Source of the DNA: Mercurialis annua
Lineage: Eukaryota; Streptophyta; Magnoliopsida; Malpighiales; Euphorbiaceae
Length of the DNA: 64,000 nucleotides
Assembly (NCBI RefSeq): GCF_937616625.2
Contig: NC_065576.1
Span: 24,536,628 to 24,600,627, forward strand
Direction: 5' to 3'
This document shows, piece after piece, positions 52,625 to 63,700 of the stretch. The notes beneath the pieces were generated by a model, which was given only the letters and a program-made list of their open reading frames with translations, was not told the origin of the DNA and did no database searches. The stretch's first letter is position 1. Each line of letters begins with the position of its first letter. Both the position numbers and the translations under genes were made by a program.

Positions 52625-53842
52625 TCAGAAAATGAAAGCTATCGAATAAAGATGGAGGAAAAACCAAAGGAAACAAAGTAACTCCGGAGGCCATTCAAAA
52701 TCTTCATCTTGTGGGCTTAGATCTAACAAGGTGAATGGTTTGCAGAATGGATATGTAGGATGGATCCCTAGCTCATAAAGGAACCTAGGACCATAGTTCC
52801 GGACAAGCTCAGTTTGATAGTAGAACAACTGTGCTTTTGCAAATGTCTGTAGCTGTCCCGGAGACATATTATCAAGAACTCCTGGAGGTGGCCGCATCAA
52901 AAGAAAATCTTCTGCAGACATGATAGAATTAAAAGTATAGATCATCGGAATGACTTGTGACACTTGTTGAGGAGGTCGGCTGAGAAAATCTGGAATAAGA
53001 TTCTGATTTCCTTTAATATGTTCTACCATGAAATCATACTTGTTGAACCATTCACTCCATCGAAGTAGTTGATTGTTAGGAACAATTTTCCCTTTAAAAT
53101 TGAGCATTTTTGGAAATGAAGAACAATCCATAAGCACTTTGAACTTGTGACCGATCAGATGAAATTCAAACTTCTTGATCCCATATTTGACCGCTAACAC
53201 TTCTTTAAATGTGGAATGATAATGAGTCTCTGCTTTTGAGAATTTTCCACTAGCATAAGCGCATATCCTTTGTTTGCTGTCTTGTTCTTCTAACAGAATA
53301 GCACCCCAAAATTTATCACTAGCATCTGTCTACAATATTCTGGTTCCTGACTGAGGAATCTGAAGAGGTGGAATGCCTTGTATCTCTTCTTTGAGAAGCT
53401 TGATTGCTTGTGTTTGTTTGTTAGACCAGGGAGGAGGATTCTTCCTTAATAATTTATATAACGGGGCCGCCTTTTGAGTGAAATTTGGAATGAAGTCTCT
53501 CAAATAATTAACAATTCCAAGAAATTGCTGAACCTGTTTTTGAGAGAGACCTTGATCTGGAAACTTGAGCAATTCAGCAGCAAAATGTTGTCCAGGCTGA
53601 TAAGCACAATCTTTGAAATTCATGCTGAGATACTCCATTTCCGGTTTGCCAATATACATCTTAGTAGGAGACAACATAACTCCAAATTGCTTAGTAGTGT
53701 CAAAGAAATATTGGAGTAATTTCTCATGACTGGATGTATCAGAAGAAAACAATAGAATATCATCAATATAAATGAGCGCTGATGGGAGAAGAGGCTCATA
53801 AATTTTGACCATGGCTTTTTGGAAAATGGAAGGAGCACCATG
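52625..53842 (-). pseudogene. EPRV polyprotein: second half of RT and RNase H, one stop
   Basis: The reading starts at the satellite junction with GAPSIFQKAM, immediately followed by the catalytic YIDD (SALIYIDDILLFSSD), then the RT thumb region FLGIVNYLRDFIPNF and PLYKLLRKNPPPWS. TAG at 53332-53330 interrupts the frame directly before the RNase H start TDASDKFWGAILL, where the family usually has Gln, so a single C to T change explains it. RNase H continues in frame with KEVLAVKYGIKKFEFHLIGH, VLMDCSSF and PDFLSRPP, covering all four acidic catalytic positions. The frame ends at 52625 in a hydrophobic stretch where another frameshift is likely. This half belongs before the promoter region in the circular genome, while the first RT half lies 6 kb away at the opposite end. 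Confidence 0.9.
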
Positions 53843-56800
53843 GGTAATCGGAACAACGCGTTAAAGAGACTTGTGATGCGAGATAAGAATGGTAATCGAA
53901 ACGACGCTTTAAAGAGACTTGAGACGAATCATACTAATCTAGCGTCACTTTTTACACACACTTTGCGTAATATAACCTAACCATGCTTAGATAATCGAAA
54001 CGACGCGTTAAAGAGACTTGAGATTGGACATACTATTCTAGCGTCACTTTTCACGCACACTTTGTGTAATATAACCTAACCCTGCTTAGGTAATCGGAAC
54101 GACGCGTTAGAGAGACGTGTGACGTGACCTAAGCATGGTAATCGAAATGATGCGTTAGAGAGACTAGAGACATGACATACTAATCTAGCATCACTTTTCA
54201 CGCACACCTTGCGTAAAATAACCTAACAAGGCTTATGTAATCAGAACGACGCGTTATATAGACTTAAGACGCGACATACTTACCTATTTTCTTTTTTCAC
54301 GCACAACCTAACCATGCTTAAGTAATCTGAACGACGCGTAAATAGACTTGAGATGCGACATACTAATCGATTGTCATTTTTTATGCACACTTTGCGTAGT
54401 AATAACCTAACCATGCTTAGGTAATCGGAACAACGTGTTAAAGAGACTTGTGACGCGACATAAGCATGGTAATCAAAACGACGCGTTAAAGAGACTTGAG
54501 ACGCGCCATACTAATCTAGCGTCACTTTTTATGCACACTTTGTGTAATATAACCTAACCATGCTTAGGTAATCGGAACGACGCGTTAAAGAGACTTGAGA
54601 CGCGACATACTAATCTCGTGTCCCTTTTCACGCACACTTTGTGTAATATAACCTAACCATGTTTAGGTAATAGGAACGACGCGTTAGAGAGACTTTTAAT
54701 GCGACATAAGCATGGTAATCGAAACAATGCGTTTATGAGACTTGAGACGCGTCATACTAATGTAGCATCACTTTTCACGCACACATAGCGTAATATAACC
54801 TAACCATGCTTAGGTAATAAGAATGACACGTTAAAGACACTTGTAACACGACATAAGCATGCTAATCGAAACGACGGGTTATAAGACTTGAGATGCGACA
54901 TAGTAATTTAGCGTCACTTTTCAAGCAAACCAAACTAATATAACCTAACCATGGGGTAATCCGAACAACGCGTTAAAGAGACCTGAAACGTGACATACTA
55001 ATGTAGCGTCACTTTTCACGCACTCTTTGCGTACTATAACCGAACCATGCCTAGCTAATCGGAACGTCACGTTAAAGAGGCTTGAGACCCAGCATAATAA
55101 TCTAGCGTCACTTTTAACGCACACTTTGCGTAAAATAACCTAACCATGTATGGGCAATCGGAACGACGCGTTAGAGAGACTTGAGACGCGACATACTACT
55201 CTAGTGTCACTTTTCACACAGACTTTACGTAATATAACCTAACCATGCTTAGGAAATTGAAATGACGCGTTAGAGAGACTTTAGACGCAACATACTGATT
55301 TAATGTCACTTTTCAACTTAACTTTACGTAATATAACCAAACCATGCATAGGTAATCGGAACGACGCGTTAGAGAGACTTGAGACGCGACATAATCTAGC
55401 GTCACTTTTCACGCACACTTTGTGTAATATTACCTAGCCAATCTTAGGTAATCCGATCGACGCGTTAAACAGACTTGAGATGCGGCAAAATTATCTAGCG
55501 TCACTTTTGACACACGCTTTGCGTAAATAACCTAACCATGCTTAACGTAATCGGGACGACGCGTTAAAGAGATTTGAGACGCGACATACTAATGTAGCAT
55601 CACTTTTCACGCACACTTTGCGTAATATAACCTAACGATGTTTTGGTAATCGGAACGACACGTGAAAGAGACTTGAGATGCGACCTACTAATCTATTGTT
55701 ACTTTTCACGCACACTTTGCGTACTATAACCTAACCATGCTTAGGTAATCGGAACAACGCGTACTTGAGATGCGAGATACTAATCTAGCATCACTTTTCA
55801 CGCAAACATTACATAATATAACAACCACGATTAGGTATCGGAACGACGCATTAAAGAGCCTTGAGACGCGACATACTAATCTAGCGTCACCTTTCACGCA
55901 CACCTTGCGTAATATAACGTAACCATGCTTAGGTAATCGGAACGATGCGTTAAAGAGACTGGCGATGCGACATACAAATCTAGCATTACTTTTCTCACAC
56001 ACTTTGCGCAGTATAACCTAACCATTCTTGGGTAATCGGAACGACGCGTTAAAGAGACTTGAGACGCGACATACTAATCAATTGTTACTTTTCACGCACG
56101 CTTTGCGTAATATAACCTAACCATTCTTAGGTAATCGCAACGACCCGTTAGAGGGACTTGGGACGTGACATACTAATCTAGGGTCAATTTTCACGCACAC
56201 TTTGCGTAATATTAACGGAACCATGCTTAGTTAATCGAAACGACGTGTTAAATAGACTTGCGACGCGACATACTAATCTAGCGTCACTTTTCAAGCACTC
56301 TTTGCGTAATATAACCTAACAATGCTTAGGTAATTCGAACGACTCGTTAAAGAGACTTCAGACACTATATACTAATCTATTGTTACTTTCAGGCACTCTT
56401 TGCGTAATATAACCTAATCATGCTTAGGTAATCGAAACGACGCGTTAGAGAGACATGTCACGCGACATAAGCACATTAATCGAAACGACGCGCTAAAGAG
56501 ACTAGAGACGCGACGTACTAATCTATTGTCATTTTTCCGGCACACTTTGCGTAATATCACATAACCATGCTTAGTTAATCGGAACGACGCGCTAAATAGA
56601 CTTGAGACGCGACATAATAATCTATTTTCATTTTTCACGCACACGTTGCGTAATATAACCTAACCATGCTTAGGTAATCGGAACGACGCGTTAGATAGAC
56701 TTGATACGTGACATACTAATCTATTTTCATTTTTCAAGCACGCTTTGCGTAATATAACCTAACCATGCTTAGGTAATTGGAACAACGCGTTAAATAGACT

Positions 56801-57371
56801 TGAGATGCGACATACTAATCCATTTTCATTTTTCACACACACGGGGAGTAATATAACCAAACCATGCTTAGATAATTACAACGACGCGTTAGAGAGACTT
56901 GTGACGCGACAGAAGCATGGTAATCGAAACGACGCGTTAAATAGACTTCATACGCGTAATACTAATCTAGCGTCACTTTCTTCGCACACTTTGCGCAATA
57001 TAACCTAACCATGCTTAGAAATTGCAACGAAGCGTTAGATAGACTTGAATTGCGAAGTACTTATCTAGCGTCACTTTTCAGGCACACTGTGCGTAATATA
57101 ACCTAACCATGCTTAGGTAATCGGACCAACGCATTGAAGAGAATTGACACGCGGCATACTAATCTAGCGTCACGTTTTACTCACACTTTGTGTAATATAA
57201 TCTAACCATGCTTAGGTAATCTGAACGACGCGTTAGAAAGACTGGTGACGCGACATAAGCATGGTAATCGGAACGACGCGTTAAAGAGACTTGAGACACG
57301 ACAGACTAATCTAGCGTCACTTTTCACGCACAAGTTGCGTGATATATCCTTACCATGCTTAGGTAATTGCA

Positions 57372-57888
57372 ACGACGGGTTAAGGAGCCTTCAGACTCGA
57401 CATACTAATCTAGTGTCGCTTTTCACGCAAACTTTTCGTAATATAACCTAACCATGCTTAGTTAATCGGAACAACGCGATAAAGAAACTTGTGACGCGAG
57501 ATAAGCATGGTAATCGAAACGACGAGTTAAAGAGACGTGAGAAGCGACATACTAATCTAGCGTCACTTTTCACGCACACTTTGTGTAAAATAACCTAACC
57601 ATGCTTAGGTAATCTGAACGACGCATTATTAGACCTAAGACGCGACATACTAATTTAGCGTCACTTTTCACTCAGACTTTGCAAAATATAGCGTAACCAT
57701 GCCAAGGTAATCAGAACGATGTGTTAAACAGACTTGAGACGCGAAATACTAATCTAGCATCACTTTTCACGCACACTTTGCGTAATATAACCTGACCATG
57801 CTTAGGTAATCGGAACAACGCGTTAAAGAGAATTGAGACGCGACATACTAATCTAGTGTCACTTTTCACGCACACTTTGCGTAATATA
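57372..57888. repeat. 517 bp duplicated block, copy 1
   Basis: Identical to 59521-60037 at a constant offset of 2149 bp, except for one base ('gagaattgag' here, 'gagtattgag' there) over about five monomers. Neighbouring monomers differ at 10-25 percent of positions, so this is by far the youngest duplication seen. Confidence 0.9.
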
Positions 57889-59520
57889 TCCTAACCATAC
57901 ATAGGTAATCAGAACGCTGCGTTAAATCAACTTGAGACACGACATACTAATCTATTGTAACTTTTCACGCACAAATTTGCATAATATAACCTAACCGTGC
58001 TTTGTTAATCGAAACGATGCTTTAAAGAGACTTGAGACGCGACATAGACATGGTAATTGGAACGACGCGTTTAAGAGACATGAGACGCGACATACTAATC
58101 TAGCGTCACTTTTCACGCCCACTTTGTATAAAATAACCTAACCATGCTTAGGTAATCGGAACGACGCGTTAGAGAGACTTGAGACGCGACATACTAATCT
58201 AGCGTCACTTTTCACGCACACTTTGTGTAATATAACCTAACCATGCTTAGGTAATTGTAACGACGGGTTAATGAGACTTGTGACGCAAGATAAACATGGT
58301 AATCGAAACGACGCGTTGAAGAGACTTGAGATGCGACATACTAAATCTAGCGTCATTTTTCACACATCACACATACTTTGCGTAATTTAACCAAAACAAG
58401 ATTAGGTAATCGTAACGACGCGTTAGATAGACTTGAGACGCCACATACTAATCAATTGTCATTTTTCACGCACACTTTGCATAATACAACCTAACAATTC
58501 TTTGTAATCGGAACGACGCGTAAAATAGACTTGAGACGCGACATACATTATCTATTGTCATTTTTCATGCACACTTTGCGTAATATAATGAGTTAAAGAG
58601 ACTTGTGAAGCGACATAAGCATGGTAATCGAAACGACGCGTTAAAGAGACTTGAGACGCGTAATACTAATCTAGCGTCACTTTTTACGCATACTTTGCGT
58701 AATATAACCTACACATGCTTAGGTAATCGGAAGAACGTGTTAAAGAGAATTGAGACGCGACATACTAATCTAGTGTCACTTTTCACGCACACTTTGCGTA
58801 ATATAACCTAAACATACTTAAGTAATCGGAACGACAAGTTAGAGAGACTTGCTACGTGACATAAGCATGGTAATCAAAACGACGCGTTAAAGAGACTTGA
58901 GAAGCGTAATACTAAATTAGCTTCACTTTTTACGCACACTTAGCGTAATATAACCTAACCATACTTAGAAAATCGGAACAACGCGTGATAGATACTTTAG
59001 ACGCGACATACTAATCTAGCGTCACTTTTCATGCACACTTTGTGTAGTATAACCTAACCATGCTTATGTACTCGGAAGGACGTGTTAAAGAGACTGTACA
59101 CACGACATACTAATATATTGTCACTTTTCACGCACACTTTGCGTAATATAACCTAACCATGCTTAGGTAATCGGAACGACGAGTTAGAGAGACTTGTGAC
59201 GTGACATATGCATGGTAATCGAAACGACGCGTTAAAGAGACTTGAGAAGCGTAATACTAATTTAGCGTCCCTTTTTACGCACACTTTGCGTAATATAACC
59301 TAAACATGCTTAGAAAATCGGAACAACGCGTTATATATACTTTAGACGCGACATACTAATCTAGCGTCACTTTTCACGCATACTTTGTGTAATATAACCT
59401 AACCATGCTTATGTAATCGGAAGGCCGTGTTAAAGAGACTTGAGACACGACATACTAATCTAGCGTCACTTTTCAGGCACACTTTGCGTAATATAACCTA
59501 ACCATGCTTAGGTAATCGGA

Positions 59521-60037
59521 ACGACGGGTTAAGGAGCCTTCAGACTCGACATACTAATCTAGTGTCGCTTTTCACGCAAACTTTTCGTAATATAACCTAA
59601 CCATGCTTAGTTAATCGGAACAACGCGATAAAGAAACTTGTGACGCGAGATAAGCATGGTAATCGAAACGACGAGTTAAAGAGACGTGAGAAGCGACATA
59701 CTAATCTAGCGTCACTTTTCACGCACACTTTGTGTAAAATAACCTAACCATGCTTAGGTAATCTGAACGACGCATTATTAGACCTAAGACGCGACATACT
59801 AATTTAGCGTCACTTTTCACTCAGACTTTGCAAAATATAGCGTAACCATGCCAAGGTAATCAGAACGATGTGTTAAACAGACTTGAGACGCGAAATACTA
59901 ATCTAGCATCACTTTTCACGCACACTTTGCGTAATATAACCTGACCATGCTTAGGTAATCGGAACAACGCGTTAAAGAGTATTGAGACGCGACATACTAA
60001 TCTAGTGTCACTTTTCACGCACACTTTGCGTAATATA
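59521..60037. repeat. 517 bp duplicated block, copy 2
   Basis: Partner of 57372-57888. Identity starts within an ACGACGGGTTAAGGAGCC variant and ends at 'gtaatata' before the copies part ('tcctaaccatac' versus 'acctaaacataa'). Confidence 0.9.
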
Positions 60038-60384
60038 ACCTAAACATAATTAGGTAATCCGAACGACGCTTTAAATCGACTTGAGACGCGACATACTAAT
60101 CTATTGTTACTTTTCACACACACTTTGCATAATATAACCTAACCATGCTTAGGTGATTGAAACGGCGAGTTAGAGAGACTTGTGACACGACATAAGCATG
60201 GTAATCGGAACGACGCGTTAAAGAGACCTGAAACGCGACATACTAATCTAGCGTCACTTTTCAGGCACACTTTGCGTAATATATCCTAACCATGCTTAGG
60301 TAATCGGAACGACGTGTTACCGAGATTTGAGATGCGACGTACTAATCTAGCGTCACTTTTTACACACACTTTGATTAATATAAC

Positions 60385-60701
60385 GGGGTAATTTCATAAA
60401 AAAATCACGAACTTTACACGAAGTTTCATTTTAATCACGACTTCTAAAAGTTGTCATATAAAACCATGAACTTTCATTTTTTTTCAAGTCTATCACCGAT
60501 TATTTTTCCGGTGTATGTTTACCTTTTATTTTTTATCAAATGCGCCGGGTTCCGGCTTACACATCAGCAAAAATACACCAGAAATTGATTTTGTGATAGA
60601 TTTGAAAAAAATGAAAGTTCATGGATTTATATGGAAACTTTAAAAGTCGCGATTAAAATGAAATTTCGTGTAAAGGTCATGATTTTTTATGGAATTAACC
60701 C
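60385..60701. mobile_element. 317 bp MITE with ~110 bp terminal inverted repeats and 8 bp target duplication
   Basis: The left arm (60385-60496) and the reverse complement of the right arm (60593-60701) align over about 110 bp. They share GGGTAATT/GGGTTAATT ends, CTTTACACGAA, TTTCATTTTAATC and CATGAACTTTCATTTTTTT. The central ~96 bp is unrelated to the satellite and has no coding capacity. AATATAAC stands on both sides (60377-60384 and 60702-60709) and occurs once in an uninterrupted monomer, so it is a clean 8 bp target duplication. Eight bases would suit hAT, while long arms suit Mutator-like foldback MITEs (usually 9 bp), so the superfamily is left open. Confidence 0.88.
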
Positions 60702-63700
60702 AATATAACCTAACCATGTTTAGGTAATCAGAACAACGCGTTAAAAAGACTTTAGACGCGACATACTAATCCAGCGCCACTTTTCACGCATTCTTTGCTT
60801 ATTATAACCTTACCATGCTTAGGTAATCGGAACGACGCGTTAAAGCGACTTGAGACGCGACTTACTAATCTAGTGTCACTCATTACGCACACTTTGCGTA
60901 ATATAACCTAACCATGCTTAGGTAATCGGAACAACGCATTAAAGAGAATTGAGACGCGACATAATAATCTAGTGTCACTTTTCACGCAGACTTAGCGTAA
61001 TATAACCTAACCATACTTAGGTAATCAGAACGATGCGTTAAATCGACTTGAGAAGCGGCATACTAATCTATTGTTACTTTTCACGAACAGTTTGTGTAAT
61101 ATAACCTTACCATGCTTAGGTAATCAGAACGACGTGTTAGAAAACTTTTGACGCGACATAAACATGGTTATCAAAACGACGCGTTTAAGAGACATGAGAC
61201 ACGACATACTAATCTAGCGTCACTTTTCACGCACACTTTGTGTAATATAACCTAACCATGCTTAGGTAATCGGAACGACGCGTTAGAGAGACTTGAGACG
61301 CGACATACTAATCTAGCGTCACTTTTCACGCACACTTTAAGTAATATAGCCTAACCATACTTAGGTAATTGTAACGACGCGTTAAAGAGACTTGTGACAC
61401 AAGATACACATGGTAATTGAAACGACGCGTTGAAGAGACTTGAGACGTGATATATAGCGTCATTTTTCACCAATACTTTGCGTAACATAACCAAAACAAG
61501 CTTAGATAATCGGAACGACGCGTTAGATAGACTTGAGACACGACATACTAATTAATTGTCATTTTTCACGCACACTTTGCATAATACAACCTAACCATTC
61601 TTTGTAATAGGAAAGACGCGTAAAATAGACTTGAGACGCAACATCTAATCTATTGTCATTTTTCATGCACACCAAAGCGTAATATAACCTAACCATGCTT
61701 AGGTAATCGAAACTACGAGTTAGAGAGACTTGTGACGCGACATAAGCATGATAATCGAAAAGACGCGCTAAAGAGACTTGAGACGCGTAATACTAATCTA
61801 GCGTCACTTTTGCACACTTTGCATAATATAACCTAACCATGCTTAGGTTATCAGAATAACGCGTTGAAGAGAATTGAGACGCGACATACTAATCTAGTGT
61901 CACTTTTATCGCACACTTTGCGTAATATAACCTAACCATACTTAGGTAATCCGAACGACGCGTTAAATCGACTTCAGACACGACATAATAATATATTGTT
62001 ACTTTTCACGTACACTTTGCGTAATATAACCTAACCATGCTTAGGTATTCAGAACGACACGTTAGAGAGACTTGTGACACGACATAAACATGGCAATAGA
62101 AACGACCGTTTAAGAGACTTGAGACGCATACTAATCTAGCGTCACTTTTCACGCACACTTTGGGTAAAATAACCTAACCATGCTTAGGTAATCGGAACGA
62201 CGCGTTAGAGAGACATGAGACGCGACATACTAATCTAGCGTTACTTTTCCCGAATACTTTGTGTAATATAACCTAACCATGCTTAGGTAATTGTAACGAC
62301 GTGTTAAAGAGACTTGTGACACGAGATAAGCATGGTAATCAAAACGACGCATTGAAGAGACTTGAGACGTGACATACTAAATCTAGCGTTATTTTTTCAC
62401 ACATACTTTGCGTAATATAACCAAAACAAGCTTAGGTAATCGGAATGACGCGTAAGATTGACTTGAGATACGACATACTAATCCATTGTCATTTTGCACG
62501 CACACTTTGCGTAATACAACCTAACAATTCTTAGTAATTGGAACGACGCGTTAAATAGACTTGAGACGCGACATACTAATCTATTGTCATTTTTCACGCA
62601 CACTTTGCGCAATATAATCTAACCATGCTTAGGTAATCGGAACGACGAGTTAGAGAGACTTGTGACTTGACATTAGCACGATAATCGAAACGACGTGTTA
62701 AAGAGACTTGAGACACGTAATACTAATTTAGCATCAGTTTTTACACACACTTTGCGTAACATAACCTAACGATGCTTAGGAAATTGGAACAACGCGTTAT
62801 AGATACTTGAGACGCGACATACTAATCTAGCGTCACTTTTCACGCACACTTTGTGTAATACAACCTAACCATGCTTATGTAATCGGAACGACGCGTTAAA
62901 GAGACTTGAGACGCGACACACTAATCTAGCATCACTTTTCAGGCACACTTTGCGTAATATGAGCTAACCATGCATAGGTAATCGGAACGACGCGTTAAAG
63001 AGACTTGTGACGCGAGATAAACATGGTAATCGAAACGACGCGTTGAAGAAACTTGAGACGCGACATACTAAATCTAGCGTCATTTTTCACGCATACTTTG
63101 CGTAATATAACCTAACCACGCTTAGGTAATTGTAACGACGCGTTAAAGAGACTTGTGACGCGAGATAAACATGGTAATCGAAACGACGTGTTGAAGAGAC
63201 TTGAGACGCGGCATACTAAATCTTGCGTCATTTTTCACACATACTTTGTGTAATATAACCATAACAAGCTTAGATTATATTACGCAAATGTTCTTGAAAA
63301 ATGACAATATATTAGTATGTCGCGTTAAAGAGACTTGAGACACGTAATACTAATCTAGCTTCACTTTTTACGCACACTTTGCGTAATATTACCTAACCAT
63401 ACTTAGGAAATAAGGACGACGCGTTAGAGAGACTTGAGACGCGACATACTCATCTAGCGTCACTTTTAACGCTCACATTGTGTAATATAACCTAACCATG
63501 CTTATGTAATCGAAACGGCGTGTTAAACATACCTGGGACGCGACATACTAATCTAACGTCACTTTCAGGCACACTTTGTGTAATATAACCTAACCATGCT
63601 TAGGTAATCGGAACGACGCGTTAACGAGACTTGAGACGCGACATACTAATCTAGCGTCACTTTCTACACATACTTTGCGTAATAGAAACTAACCATGTTA

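Larger units (their letters stand above)
47037..53842 (-). mobile_element. endogenous pararetrovirus (Caulimoviridae), nearly full length, circularly permuted
   Basis: All caulimovirid parts are present on the - strand: tRNA-Met primer site, movement protein, coat protein, CCHC zinc knuckle, aspartic protease, RT, RNase H and the promoter region. The linear order in the chromosome starts in the middle of RT (53842), runs RNase H, C-terminal domain, promoter, primer site, movement protein, coat protein and protease, and ends in the first half of RT (47037). A circle has thus been opened inside RT, with only about 0.1 kb apparently lost. The length of 6806 bp fits a monomeric genome of this family. 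Multiple frameshifts and stops make it non-functional. The layout (movement protein ORF followed by one polyprotein with a C-terminal extension) recalls petu- or florendovirus-like groups, but the genus is not determined. Confidence 0.93.
53843..60384 (-). repeat. 99 bp satellite array, orientation B, between virus and MITE
   Basis: The same satellite as before the virus, resuming at GGTAATCGG. The first ~0.8 kb continues the interrupted ~2.2 kb higher-order repeat (matches 44846 onward). Then a block at about 54.7-55.2 kb matches 23.26-23.8 kb, including the odd variants 'gtttatgagacttgagacg' and 'aaccaaactaatataacc'. From about 55.8 kb it resembles 46.09 kb again. No gene was found. Confidence 0.95.
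58140..62760. repeat. higher-order block recurring at about 58.14, 61.24 and 62.17 kb
   Basis: The landmark 'aaccaaaacaag' occurs at about 58389, 61489 and 62419 (offsets 3100 and 930 bp). Each time it is preceded by a 48 bp short unit and 'ttgaagagacttgag', and followed by 'acaacctaac.attcttt' type variants. The repeated unit is about 0.6 kb and is more diverged than the 517 bp block. Confidence 0.65.

Noticed and set aside
47037..53842. Potentially active endogenous virus
   Set aside because: Movement, coat, protease-RT and RNase H parts all carry breaks, and RT is split between the two ends of a single permuted copy.
60385..60701. Firm Mutator-like assignment of the MITE
   Set aside because: Only 8 bp of target duplication are supported by the sequence; the ninth base differs.
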